64,000 nucleotides of DNA, from the NCBI RefSeq assembly GCF_017349315.1, contig NZ_JAFMPP010000014.1:62001-126000 (forward strand), read 5' to 3'. The position numbers were made by a program, and so were the translations under genes. Positions 1-8,548 of the stretch are shown one piece after another. The first letter of the stretch is position 1. Each line of letters opens with the position of its first letter. Below the pieces are notes generated by a model that was given only the letters and a program-made list of their open reading frames with translations, ran no database searches and had not been told where the DNA came from. Source of the stretch: Jiella flava (GTDB lineage: Bacteria > Pseudomonadota > Alphaproteobacteria > Rhizobiales > Rhizobiaceae).

Positions 1-580
1 CCTCGAAGCTCTTGTCGAGCCGGTTGAACACGGCGAACATGATCAAAAGGCCGAAGGGCAGTGTCCAGGACAGATGCGCGCCAAGTCCGGAGGTGAAGAG
101 CCCCAGCGAGTTGCCGCGCCGCGAGACCAGCCCGATCGACGAGAGCAGCGGGCGGAACAGATCGTCGATGATACGAAATTCCAGAGCGATGCCGAGCGAG
201 ACGACGATCGACGGCACGATCAGGCTGGCGATGGCGACGTAGAACAGCGCGGTCGAGCCGGCAAAGCGCTTGCGAAAGGCGAGCCCCGCCAGGACGGAGA
301 TCACCACGGTCAGCGCCATGACAACCAGGCCGAGGATGAGCGAGCGGGAAAAGGCCGTGCCGATATCGACCGTGCCGCGGCCGCTCCACAGCCGCTCGAA
401 CCAGTAGAGCGAAACGCCGTTCATCGGGAAGGTGAGGCCGCCATTCGGCCCTTGGAAGGACAAGGTCAGGATCGTCACCACCGGTCCGTAGAGAAACACC
501 ACGAACAGCGCGAAAAAGGCCGACAGGGCGTAGAAGGAGCGCGGGCGCTTTTCTTCGCGCGGAACCGGTTTTGCCGCCAT
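1..580 (-). CDS. ABC transporter permease, PotC-like (3' end beyond window)
   Basis: Inner-membrane permease of a spermidine/putrescine-type ABC importer. About 193 N-terminal residues are visible, starting MAAKPVPREEKR and followed by a hydrophobic segment (FALFVVFLYGPVV) and the PotC-like stretch around LTLSFQGPNGG. Further membrane segments follow before the reading frame leaves the window. The ATG at 578-580 lies 4 bp after the stop of the partner permease, so the two are clearly co-transcribed and probably translationally coupled. The family is assigned from topology and operon order (ATPase, binding protein, permease, permease). The actual substrate cannot be read from the sequence. Confidence 0.85.
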   Translation of the reverse strand, partial: MAAKPVPREEKRPRSFYALSAFFALFVVFLYGPVVTILTLSFQGPNGGLTFPMNGVSLYWFERLWSGRGTVDIGTAFSRSLILGLVVMALTVVISVLAGLAFRKRFAGSTALFYVAIASLIVPSIVVSLGIALEFRIIDDLFRPLLSSIGLVSRRGNSLGLFTSGLGAHLSWTLPFGLLIMFAVFNRLDKSFE

Positions 581-584
581 CGCC

Positions 585-1562
585 TCAAAGCTCCTTGCGG
601 ATGTCGACCAGCCGCAGCATGCCCCAGATCGTCACCAGCACCACGGCCAGAAGCACAATGGCGTTGGCGGCGGCGATCGGGAACTGCAGGAAATTGATCT
701 GGGTCTGGATGGTCTTGCCGACCGAGGCGATCTGCTGGCCGCCCATGATGCCGATGGTCAGATAGTCGCCGGTGACGATGGTGACGACGAAGATCGAGCC
801 GATCAGGATGCCGGGCTTGACCAGCGGGATGATGACGTTGGTGAGCGTCTGCCAGCCGGAGGCGCCGGCATCGTAAGCCGCCTCGATCAGCGAGCGATCG
901 ATGCGCATCATCGAGTTGAAGATCGGCACGACCATGAACAGCGTGTAGAGATGAACGAGGGCGAGCGCCACGGCGAAGTCGGAATAAAGCAGCCATTCGA
1001 CCGGCGTGTCGACGATCCCGAGAGAGAGCAGCAGATCGTTGACAAGGCCGTTGCGTCCGAGCAGCGGGATCCAGGAGATCATCCGGATGACATTCGACGT
1101 CCAGAAGGGGATCGTGCAGACCATGAACAGCGCGATCTGCATCGGCAATGTGCGGATGTGGAAGGCGAGGAAATAGGCGACCGTGAAGCCGATCAGCAGC
1201 GTCGTCGCCCAGACGATGGCGACGAATTTCAGCGTCGAGAGATAGGTCGCAAAGGTGGTGCACAGGCCCGGAAACTTGGCGACGCAGCCATAGAAGACGT
1301 CGTGATAATTGCTGAGGACGAAAGCCGGCTCGATCGAATATTCGGTGTAATTCCAGAACGAGACAACCAGCGTCGCGATCAGGGGCAGGACGAAGAAAAG
1401 AAAAAAAACCAGCGCCATCGGCGCCGCCTGGAGATAGGCGACCCATGCCGGTGTCCAGCTGGTGCGCCGCTTGCGGGCGTCACCCGCCGCCGTATCCACC
1501 CCGCTCGTGCGTCGGATGTTGGGGGCCCCGACACGGGTCGGAGCCTCCACGGTGTCACTCAT
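585..1562 (-). CDS. ABC transporter permease, PotB-like
   Basis: First permease of the polyamine-type importer, about 325 residues. A charged cytoplasmic N-terminus of about 45 residues precedes a first membrane helix (ALVFFLFFVLPLIATLVV). The cytoplasmic EAA loop, which contacts the ATPase, is visible as EAAYDAGASGWQTLTNVIIP. I chose the ATG at 1560-1562 (MSDTVEAP), 4 bp after the binding-protein stop. An in-frame alternative start at 1577 would overlap that gene by 11 bp. Substrate inferred only from family and operon. Confidence 0.88.
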   Translation of the reverse strand: MSDTVEAPTRVGAPNIRRTSGVDTAAGDARKRRTSWTPAWVAYLQAAPMALVFFLFFVLPLIATLVVSFWNYTEYSIEPAFVLSNYHDVFYGCVAKFPGLCTTFATYLSTLKFVAIVWATTLLIGFTVAYFLAFHIRTLPMQIALFMVCTIPFWTSNVIRMISWIPLLGRNGLVNDLLLSLGIVDTPVEWLLYSDFAVALALVHLYTLFMVVPIFNSMMRIDRSLIEAAYDAGASGWQTLTNVIIPLVKPGILIGSIFVVTIVTGDYLTIGIMGGQQIASVGKTIQTQINFLQFPIAAANAIVLLAVVLVTIWGMLRLVDIRKEL

Positions 1563-1566
1563 CAGC

Positions 1567-2850
1567 TCAGGCGGCAATGAACTCGTTCCACTTGCGGATC
1601 ATGTAGATGTTTTCGTCCATCACGGCGTTCCAACAAGCGACGTGGCTCATGCGCTCGTCATAGGAGCCGCCGTCGCGGCTGGCGCCGGCCTTTTCCATGA
1701 CCTTGCCGTCAGGGGCGTGGATGTCCTTTTCCGCCGGCTTGCCCTCGAACCAATAGGCCCATTCATAGGGCTCCATAGCCTCCTTGGTGGTTTCCAGCAC
1801 GGCGGTGTAGTAGCCCTGCCGAGCGAGGTAGGCGCCGGCCCAGCCGGAGAGGAACCAGTTGACGAACTCGTAGGCTGCATCCTTTTCGCGACCGTCGATC
1901 GACACCGGCAGACCGAAGCCGGAGGCCCAGCCGCGATAGCCTTCTTTCAGCGGCTGATAGGTGCAGGGAATTCCCTGGGTGCGCACGGCGGTGACAGCCG
2001 GCGACCACATCGATTGGATGACCACTTCCCCTGAGGCCATCAGATTGACGCTCTCGTTGAAATCGGTCCAGAAGGCGCGGAACTGACCGGCCCTCTTGGC
2101 CTTGATCAACTCCGCAATGGTCTTGTCGATTTCGTCGCGGGTCATGTTGCCCTTGTCGCCGTATTTCATGTCGCCGCGCGCTTCGATCGCCATGGCGGCG
2201 TCCATGATTCCGATCGACGGGATATTGAGCGTCGCGGCGCGACCCTTGTATTTCGGGTCGAGCAGAGCCGCCCAGCTGTCCACCTTGCCCTTGATGAGGT
2301 CGGGGCGAATGCCGAGCGTATCGGCGTTGTAGGTGGTCGGGATCAGGGTCAGGAACTCGGTCGGCTCCTTGGAGAACTCTGTCGCCTGCTCGTCCGGCAG
2401 ATAGAGCACCTCGCAAGGCGCCGTGCCGTCGAGGCCGACCTTCTTGCCGTCGACCGTGCCGTCGCGGATCACCGAGGCGATCTTGTCGGCGAGTTTGATC
2501 TTCTTGGCGTCGAGACCCATGATGTTGCCGGAGGGCAGCAGTTTCGGCAGGGCAAAATATTCCGTGTCGACGAGGTCGAAGGAATTTGGCTGAGTGATCA
2601 CCCGCTTGGTGACGTCGTCGGTGGTCGAGGTGATGTACTGGATGGTGATGCCGAGGTCTTCGCCGGCCTTTTTGGCGATCGCCGGCGCCTGGTTCACCGC
2701 CGTCGAAAGATAGCGAAGGGTGACCTTTTCCTGGGCGATGGCCGGAAAGCCGGTGACCTTGGTGATGGCGCCGGCGCCGGCCAGCATCGCCGAGGCTTTG
2801 AGGATCGATCGGCGGGTGACGCCGCCGCGAGTTTCCTTAAGAGTGATCAT
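1567..2850 (-). CDS. ABC transporter substrate-binding protein, PotD-like, Tat-exported
   Basis: Periplasmic binding protein of 427 residues for the adjacent polyamine-type importer. The N-terminus carries a twin-arginine signal (TRRSILKAS, Arg13-Arg14), a hydrophobic core and a likely cleavage near residue 39 (FPAIAQ), so export is probably by Tat in folded form. The rest is a bacterial type 2 solute-binding fold with LRYLSTAVNQ after the signal and conserved elements such as SMWSPAV. It lies 53 bp downstream of the ATPase gene and 4 bp upstream of the permease gene. Ligand could be spermidine, putrescine or another small amine. Confidence 0.88.
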   Translation of the reverse strand: MITLKETRGGVTRRSILKASAMLAGAGAITKVTGFPAIAQEKVTLRYLSTAVNQAPAIAKKAGEDLGITIQYITSTTDDVTKRVITQPNSFDLVDTEYFALPKLLPSGNIMGLDAKKIKLADKIASVIRDGTVDGKKVGLDGTAPCEVLYLPDEQATEFSKEPTEFLTLIPTTYNADTLGIRPDLIKGKVDSWAALLDPKYKGRAATLNIPSIGIMDAAMAIEARGDMKYGDKGNMTRDEIDKTIAELIKAKRAGQFRAFWTDFNESVNLMASGEVVIQSMWSPAVTAVRTQGIPCTYQPLKEGYRGWASGFGLPVSIDGREKDAAYEFVNWFLSGWAGAYLARQGYYTAVLETTKEAMEPYEWAYWFEGKPAEKDIHAPDGKVMEKAGASRDGGSYDERMSHVACWNAVMDENIYMIRKWNEFIAA

Positions 2851-2903
2851 CGGCTTCAGGGCTCCTTTGCGCTTGGATGGCGGCGGTGTTGGGGCAAAGG
2901 CCG

Positions 2904-3893
2904 TCAGGCGGCCAGTTCGTGGCGATCGGCGGCTTGCCAGCCGACAGAAACACTGTCGCCGACCTGGACCGGGGCACGGTCGAAATCACTCTCGGATAAG
3001 GTGGCGAGGAGTTCGGTGCCGTCGCTGCGCCGCAGCGCGACATGGACGCTCATGCCCTGATATTCGACCTCGGTGACGGTCGCCGCAGCGCCATCGGCGG
3101 CGGCGGGGGGCGAGAGCTTCAGGCGATCGGCGCGGATCGCGAAGGTCCGCCCATCCTCCGGGACCACGTTGTGGCGGCCTATGAACCGGGCGACGAAGGT
3201 GGTCTTCGGGGTGTTGAAGACCTCGCGCGGCGAACCGATCTGCTCGATGCGGCCGTCATTCATCACCACCACCATATCGGCGAGCGCCATCGCCTCTTCC
3301 TGGCTGTGGGTGACATGGATGAAGGAAATCCCGAACTCGCGCTGGTAGCGCTTCAGTTCGGCCCGCATGCGGATCCTGAGGAACGGATCCAGGGCGGAGA
3401 GCGGCTCGTCGAGCAGGAGCACCGTCGGATTGGTGATGAGCGCACGGGCGAGAGCGACGCGCTGCTGTTGGCCGCCGGAGAGCTGGCTGGGCAGGCGGTC
3501 GGCATATTTCGTCATGTCGACGAGATCGAGCAGCGCATCGGCGCGCTGCGCGCGCGCGGCTTTGCCGGTGCCGGCCATCTTGAGCGAAAAGGCGACGTTG
3601 TCGCGAACCGACAGATGCGGGAACAGCGCATAGCTTTGGAACATCATCGCCGTGCCGCGCTTGGCCGGCGGCAGATCGTTGACTATGGTGTTGCCGATCA
3701 TCACGTCGCCGTCGGAAATAAATTCGTGGCCGGCGATCATCCGCAATGTCGAGGATTTGCCGCAGCCCGATGGGCCGAGCAGACAGCAATAGGTTCCGGC
3801 AGGGATTTTCAGCGAGACGTGATTGACGGCGACCGTCTCGCCATAGGTCTTGGTGACGGCGGCAAGTTCCAGATCGGCAGCTTGGTTCGGCAA
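2904..3893 (-). CDS. ABC transporter ATP-binding protein, PotA-like
   Basis: Cytoplasmic ATPase of the importer. It shows Walker A (GPSGCGKSS, about residue 40), Q-loop, signature [15 protein letters not shown], Walker B with [12 protein letters not shown], and the H-loop in [12 protein letters not shown], followed by a TOBE-type C-terminal domain that contains [11 protein letters not shown]. The frame is open back to 3998. I prefer the TTG at 3893 ([13 protein letters not shown]) because GAAGG lies 7 bases upstream and the ABC domain begins directly after it; ATG at 3944 is the main alternative. It is the first gene of the four-gene minus-strand operon. Confidence 0.85.
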   Translation of the reverse strand: MPNQAADLELAAVTKTYGETVAVNHVSLKIPAGTYCCLLGPSGCGKSSTLRMIAGHEFISDGDVMIGNTIVNDLPPAKRGTAMMFQSYALFPHLSVRDNVAFSLKMAGTGKAARAQRADALLDLVDMTKYADRLPSQLSGGQQQRVALARALITNPTVLLLDEPLSALDPFLRIRMRAELKRYQREFGISFIHVTHSQEEAMALADMVVVMNDGRIEQIGSPREVFNTPKTTFVARFIGRHNVVPEDGRTFAIRADRLKLSPPAAADGAAATVTEVEYQGMSVHVALRRSDGTELLATLSESDFDRAPVQVGDSVSVGWQAADRHELAA

Positions 3894-4424
3894 GGCATGA
3901 CCTTCGTGGCAAAACAGCGTTCGCCACGCCGATGCAACGGTCATGCCAAGTTCAAAACAGCCGGAATTGTAGGCGCTGGATCCTGCGGCCATGCCCACCT
4001 CTGCTTAAAATGTGGACATTATGCCACTCTGCTTCGCGGGGCGACGAGGATGCCTGCTTTCGCTCGGAAAATTCGCTCAGGCATCTTGCGGCAAATGACA
4101 TGGTCTCCCGTTGCGACGCCTGCCGTTCGCGCCGGTTGCCGCTTCCCGCTTTTCTTGAGTTTTCGCATAAAATAATATTAAAATTGCGGAAATTTCGTTG
4201 AATTTGGCAATGTTACTTTTGGGGCTTGTCGAAAATATAGATAGTTTTGAAAGAAACTACTCTGCCGTATTTCATTTTTCTGTTTTTAAATCTTACATAT
4301 CGTCAATCATTATTGTAAACTTTAGATTGTATTCGGGCTGGCCCGCAAAAGGACGGCAGGCGATGGCATAAAGAGGCGGAGATCAGTTTGATCAGCAATT
4401 ATTTCGAAAGGGAGAGAGCAGATC
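3894..4424. other. Divergent intergenic region with an AT-rich core
   Basis: Gene-free stretch between the divergent ABC importer operon and the GH18-like gene. Roughly 4150-4330 is strikingly A+T rich compared with the GC-rich surroundings, with runs such as AAAATAATATTAAAATT. It must hold promoters for both directions. The plus-strand gene has a good ribosome binding site (AGGGAGAGAGCAG) just before 4425. No operator palindrome was recognised. Confidence 0.6.
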
Positions 4425-5244
4425 ATGTCCGACATCAACGGTGGAAACTTTGAAATCGCCACGTGGTACGACACGTGGAATGAGCGTGGACTTTTGCACT
4501 TGAAGACGAGAAGCGTGCCGCTCGGCTACGCCACCCGTTACAATCTCGCTTTTGCGAAGCTCTCACCGGCACCCGAGGGAGGCTACACGGTTGAGATGAC
4601 CGGACAATATGCCGACGCGGTGAAGCAGGCGATCCTCAATCAGGCGAAAAATGCCGCCATTTTCGTCGGGCTCGGCGATGATGGTATCCCGGAGGCCGTA
4701 GCGGACAACAACGCCAATCATAATCGCTCGACGAACAATATCGTAGCCTGGCTCAACGGCGGCGGATACAGCGGCGTTTCCATCGATGCCGAGTCTCAGG
4801 CCATGAGGTTCGTCGCGGAGTTCGTCACCCAGCTTGGTCCGAGCTTCGAGGCCGCGGGGCTGAAAATCGCGGTCTCCGTGCCGTGGCCCGTGCGTGGACC
4901 CACAGCATTTTATGGACCCGGCGCTGTTCAGGCTTTCAACGCCCATGTCGCGGTGCTCGAATTGCAGGACTATTCGGCCGCCGGGACACCGTCTGACGTG
5001 CCCGTGTGGATCGAGGCGGGGGTGTCGGCGGGGCTGTTGATGGGGGGGCGTCTCCACCGAGAACGGCCCGTATCAGACGTCGCTTGAAAATACCCGCTCC
5101 TGGACCGAATACGCCGTGCAACAGCAGTTGCGAGGCATGTTCAGCTGGCGCTTGGACAATGATCACGGCCAGCCGGGCAAAGGAGAAGATGTAAAGCCGA
5201 CCTTTATCGGGGCTCAAACGATCTACGAAACTGTAAACGGCTAA
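4425..5244 (+). pseudogene. GH18-like glycosidase (chitinase fold), frameshifted in a G7 tract
   Basis: The open frame runs 220 residues to 5087. Removing one G from the seven-G run at 5042-5048 continues it to a stop at 5242-5244, giving 272 residues. The restored tail contains MFSWRLDND, matching the C-terminal strand of GH18 chitinase-like barrels (typically WxxDND), so the break is within one gene. The presumed catalytic strand is GGGYSGVSIDAES, with Asp121 and Glu123 in place of the usual DxxDxDxE. No signal peptide is visible. Start ATG 4425 is supported by AGGGAGAGAG upstream. The shift may be an assembly error, a decayed gene or a slippage-prone switch. Substrate unknown. Confidence 0.7.
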
Positions 5245-5278
5245 GCGCCGGGGCGACCGGCGCGCTAGCGGTTTGATG

Positions 5279-5367
5279 TGACGCATCGATTTTCGGAAAG
5301 CACGATGCGTCGGTTCAAAGGGTGAGAGCGACCTTTCTGCGTCCGATAGGATGTAGGGCACTCTAGG
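5279..5367 (+). repeat. Interspersed palindromic repeat, copy A
   Basis: Contains the stem GACGCATCG / CGATGCGTC around TTTTCGGAAAGCA, followed by a degenerate second hairpin near TGCGTCCGATAGGATG. Related to the copies at 18398, 40944 and 45727. It sits between the convergent 3' ends of the GH18-like gene and lutC, where it could act as a bidirectional transcription stop. Confidence 0.65.
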
Positions 5368-5377
5368 CTCGGGCCGC

Positions 5378-6091
5378 TCAGTGTGGCTTGGGTTTGGCTG
5401 CCCCAAGCCCGGGCTCGCCGATCACGATAATATGCAGGCTTCGTGGTCCATGAGCGCCGAGCAGCATGGTCTGTTCGATGTCGGCCGAGCGCGACGGCCC
5501 GGTGATGAAATTGACCGAGCGCGGCAGCTCGCCTTGACCGTGGCGCTGGCGCAGCTTGGCGATGACCGCTTCCATATCGCCGGCGACATCGGCCGCGTCG
5601 AGGATGACGATGTGATATTCCGGCAGAAAGTTGAGGCTCGTCGGATTGTCACGGCCGGAGGTCAGCACCAGCGTGCCGGTCTCTGCGATGCCGCCATCGG
5701 CGCGCGACAGGCTCGTCAGATCGTCACCATCGCTCGGACCGCGGCTGACCCTCAGCGCCGTCGCGGAAAAGTCGAGCGCTGTCAGTCGCGGATCGTGCCC
5801 GGTCTTGATCGCCGCGGGCAGATTGTGCTCGCGCAGGTACGTCGCGATCGCGTCCGGAATCGCCGCGTCGTTCTCGACCCGCGTCACCGTCGCGGCCGCC
5901 ACCGTCGCCTTGTCGACGAATAGTGCCAGCCGCTCGGCCGGCGGCACTTGCCCGCGCTCAGGCACGATGCCGGCGGGCGTGCGGGAAAGCCGTTCCGCCA
6001 CCGCCTCTCGCCGCGCGCGATCATGGGCCGGCGTCGCGCCGACCGCCCTTCGAATGCGCTTCAGAACCGCGTCACGGGTCGAGGCGCTCAT
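5378..6091 (-). CDS. lutC: Lactate utilization protein C (LUD domain)
   Basis: LutC, a 237-residue LUD-domain protein of the LutABC L-lactate oxidation system, which converts lactate to pyruvate together with iron-sulfur subunits in the cytoplasm. The conserved core is visible in the stretch ADGGIAETGTLVLTSG and LPEYHIVIL. The ATG at 6089-6091 (MSASTRDAVL) overlaps the lutB stop as ATGA, a sign of translational coupling. The frame stays open further upstream, but only as an overlap with lutB. It is the last gene of a five-gene minus-strand operon. Confidence 0.9.
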   Translation of the reverse strand: MSASTRDAVLKRIRRAVGATPAHDRARREAVAERLSRTPAGIVPERGQVPPAERLALFVDKATVAAATVTRVENDAAIPDAIATYLREHNLPAAIKTGHDPRLTALDFSATALRVSRGPSDGDDLTSLSRADGGIAETGTLVLTSGRDNPTSLNFLPEYHIVILDAADVAGDMEAVIAKLRQRHGQGELPRSVNFITGPSRSADIEQTMLLGAHGPRSLHIIVIGEPGLGAAKPKPH

Positions 6092-7521
6092 CGCTCGTCT
6101 CCGTGGCCGTGACCGCTCTGGGCATAAGCCTGCATGAAGGTTCGCCCTTCGGGCGCCGGCATGTCGCGCCACTTCGTCCAGCCAGAGGCGAGCGGCAGCA
6201 TGCGGAAGCGTCGCTTGCGGCCAGCGAGGAGCTTCAACAGCGGCATCGCGAAGGAGACCACCGTCCGATAGAGCTTCGGCCGCCGGGCAAAATAGGCCCA
6301 CAGGTTAAGGCCGGTGCGTACCGCTTGGGGCTGGAGATGACTCTCGAACTCCTTCTCGCGCCAGTGCCGCATCATCTTCGGCAGCGGAATGCGCATCGGG
6401 CAGACGCTCTCGCAGCGGCCGCAAAAAGTCGAAGCGTTGGGCAGGTGGCCGGCCTTGTCGACGCCGATCAGCGAAGGAGTCAGCACCGCCCCCATCGGCC
6501 CCGGATAGACCCAGCCATACGAGTGGCCGCCGACGGCGTGGTAGACCGGGCAATGGTTCATACAGGCGCCGCAGCGGATGCAGCGCAACATGTCCTCGAA
6601 CTCGGTGCCGAGCATGTTGGAGCGGCCGTTGTCGAGGAGGATGACGTGATACTCGTCCGGCCCGTCTTCGTCTTCGGCCCGCTTGGGTCCGGTCGACAAA
6701 GTGGTGTAGACGCTCATCTCTTGACCGGTCGCCGAACGGGCGAGAACACGCAGGATCTGTGCCGTATCCTCCAGCGTCGGCATCAGCTTCTCGATCGAGG
6801 CGAGCACGACATGGCACTTGCCGAGAAGCTGGGTCAGGTCGCCATTGCCCTCATTGGTGACGATGACGGAGGTGCCGGTCTCGGCGATCAGGAAGTTGGC
6901 GCCGGTGACCCCGATATCGGCTTCGCCATATTTGCGGCGCAGGATCTCCCGCGCTTCCGACAGCAGCGTTTCGGGCCGGGTCAGGTCGCGCTGCGGGTCG
7001 AGATCGACATGGGTCTTGCGGAAATCCGCTTCCACCTGATCGCGGTTAACGTGGATCGCGGGGGCGATGATGTGGCTCGGATGCTCGCCGCGCAGCTGGA
7101 TGATGTATTCGCCGAGATCGGTTTCGACGGGCGTGATGCCGTGCTCTTCGAGAAAGGCATTGAGGCCGATCTCCTCGGAGATCATCGTCTTGCCCTTGGT
7201 GACGGTCTTCGCCTTTCGCCGCTTGGCGATGTCGAGGAAGATCCGCCGGGCGTGATCGGCATCCTCGGCGAAATGCACCTTGCCGCCCGAGGCCTCCACC
7301 TTGGCGACATAGGCTTCGATATAAAGGTCTAGGTGCTGGAGCGTATGTTCTTTGATCGCCTTGGCGTTATCGCGCAACGCGTCGAACTCCGGTAGCGCGT
7401 CGGCGGCCTTCTGGCGCTTGCCGATAAAGCCCGTCTCGACATGGCGCAGCGCCCGCTGAAGATCGACGTCGGCGAGCGCCTTGACCGTGTTGGCCTTGAA
7501 TGTCGGGGAGGTGATCTGCAT
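6088..7521 (-). CDS. lutB: Lactate utilization iron-sulfur protein LutB
   Basis: Electron-transfer subunit of the LutABC system, about 477 residues. An N-terminal LUD domain has the ETGTSVIVTNEGNGDL stretch. Two 4Fe-4S motifs follow: CIRCGACMNHCPVYH and CGRCESVCPMRIP. The C-terminus has the LutB tail rich in Arg and Lys. I used ATG 7521 (MQITSPTFK); two TTG codons directly upstream extend the frame by two residues. It starts 11 bp after the DUF29 gene and overlaps lutC by 4 bp. Confidence 0.92.
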   Translation of the reverse strand: MQITSPTFKANTVKALADVDLQRALRHVETGFIGKRQKAADALPEFDALRDNAKAIKEHTLQHLDLYIEAYVAKVEASGGKVHFAEDADHARRIFLDIAKRRKAKTVTKGKTMISEEIGLNAFLEEHGITPVETDLGEYIIQLRGEHPSHIIAPAIHVNRDQVEADFRKTHVDLDPQRDLTRPETLLSEAREILRRKYGEADIGVTGANFLIAETGTSVIVTNEGNGDLTQLLGKCHVVLASIEKLMPTLEDTAQILRVLARSATGQEMSVYTTLSTGPKRAEDEDGPDEYHVILLDNGRSNMLGTEFEDMLRCIRCGACMNHCPVYHAVGGHSYGWVYPGPMGAVLTPSLIGVDKAGHLPNASTFCGRCESVCPMRIPLPKMMRHWREKEFESHLQPQAVRTGLNLWAYFARRPKLYRTVVSFAMPLLKLLAGRKRRFRMLPLASGWTKWRDMPAPEGRTFMQAYAQSGHGHGDER

Positions 7522-7532
7522 CAACAATGCGC

Positions 7533-7997
7533 CTATTCGGGCAAGAAGCCGTGGTCGCGAAGCTGCGCCGCGGTGTAGGGGCAGCTCTCCGGGAATGTCG
7601 CAAGGGAGAGGCCGGTTTCCTTCGACGCTGAGCCTCGCGCGTCCGGATAGATCTCGTTCACGATCTCTTGGGCCCGAGCTCGCAGCGACGGACTGCGCTT
7701 TTCCCGCCGAACGATCTGCCCGCGGGATTCGTAAATGGTTAAATCCCAGGACCGGCTTCGCCGCTCAGGTTGAAACTGCCACTTCAATAGGTGAGAAATC
7801 ACGAGAATATAAAATGATTCCAAGGCGTGGAGTTGCTCGTTTCCCAAGCTTTCGATCTCCTCGACAAGGTTCGGTAGGTCAATTTCTGAAAGCCGGCGAG
7901 CGCGAAGCAAGTCCGCTTGCTGAGAAGCCCAAGCCGTGAAATCGTTCTCGTAGAGTATTGGCCCTTCGAGTGAGGGTTTATCCTTGGCAAGGCTCAT
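7533..7997 (-). CDS. DUF29 family protein
   Basis: Small protein of 154 residues with the DUF29 signature: YENDFTAWASQQADLLR near the start, then LVEEIESLGNEQLHALES and LLKWQFQPERRSRSW. The biochemical role of DUF29 is not established. Its ATG (7995-7997) overlaps the stop of the macrodomain gene as ATGA, so it is translated together with it, and it lies 11 bp ahead of lutB. It therefore interrupts the usual lutA-lutB order. Many DUF29 genes occur in variable gene neighbourhoods, which suggests acquisition. Confidence 0.85.
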   Translation of the reverse strand: MSLAKDKPSLEGPILYENDFTAWASQQADLLRARRLSEIDLPNLVEEIESLGNEQLHALESFYILVISHLLKWQFQPERRSRSWDLTIYESRGQIVRREKRSPSLRARAQEIVNEIYPDARGSASKETGLSLATFPESCPYTAAQLRDHGFLPE

Positions 7998-8536
7998 GGC
8001 GTCGCCTCCTTGGTCAAAGCGGCGGCGTAAATCCTGGTGTCGTCGCCGGAAAAGCAGCACAGCACGATCCGCGACAACTTGCCAGCGTCGGCGGCGGCCA
8101 GGCACTCGCGGGCCGCGATCGTGGCCGCCCGGTCTTTCGGAAAGCCATAGATGCCGGTCGAGATTGCCGGAAAGGCGATCGTCTTGAGGTCGTGCGCCTC
8201 GGCAAGGGCGAAAGACGCGCGATAGGCGTTCGCCAAGAGATCGTCTTCGTTTGTCGTGCCGCCGGTCCAAACCGGTCCGACGGCGTGAATGATGAAGCGG
8301 ACGGGAAGATCGAAGCCGTCGGTGATCCGAGCTTCGCCGGTCGGGCAGGCGCCAATCCTGCGGCAGGCCGCCTGGAGCTGCACGGCGCCGGCGGCGCGGT
8401 GGATGGCGCCGTCGACCCCGCCGCCACCGGCAAGCCGGCTGTTCGCGGCATTGACGATGGCATCGACGCGGAGCGTGGTGATATCGGCGGTGATCACCGC
8501 AACCGTCGTCGTGTCGCGCGCGAGTTCCGTTAGCAC
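7994..8536 (-). CDS. Macrodomain protein, ADP-ribosyl / O-acetyl-ADP-ribose hydrolase type
   Basis: A 180-residue stand-alone macrodomain of the MacroD/YmdB type. Ligand-binding motifs are clear: ITADITTLRVDAIVNAANS, GGGGVDGAIHRAAG, and AFPAISTGIYGFP. Such enzymes remove ADP-ribose from proteins or nucleic acids, or hydrolyse O-acetyl-ADP-ribose. It starts at a GTG (8536) with GAGGGG upstream, 12 bp after lutA. Its stop overlaps the DUF29 start. A role in lactate oxidation is not known; the position inside the lut operon is an oddity rather than functional evidence. Confidence 0.93.
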   Translation of the reverse strand: MLTELARDTTTVAVITADITTLRVDAIVNAANSRLAGGGGVDGAIHRAAGAVQLQAACRRIGACPTGEARITDGFDLPVRFIIHAVGPVWTGGTTNEDDLLANAYRASFALAEAHDLKTIAFPAISTGIYGFPKDRAATIAARECLAAADAGKLSRIVLCCFSGDDTRIYAAALTKEATP

Positions 8537-8548
8537 CTGCGGCCCCTC

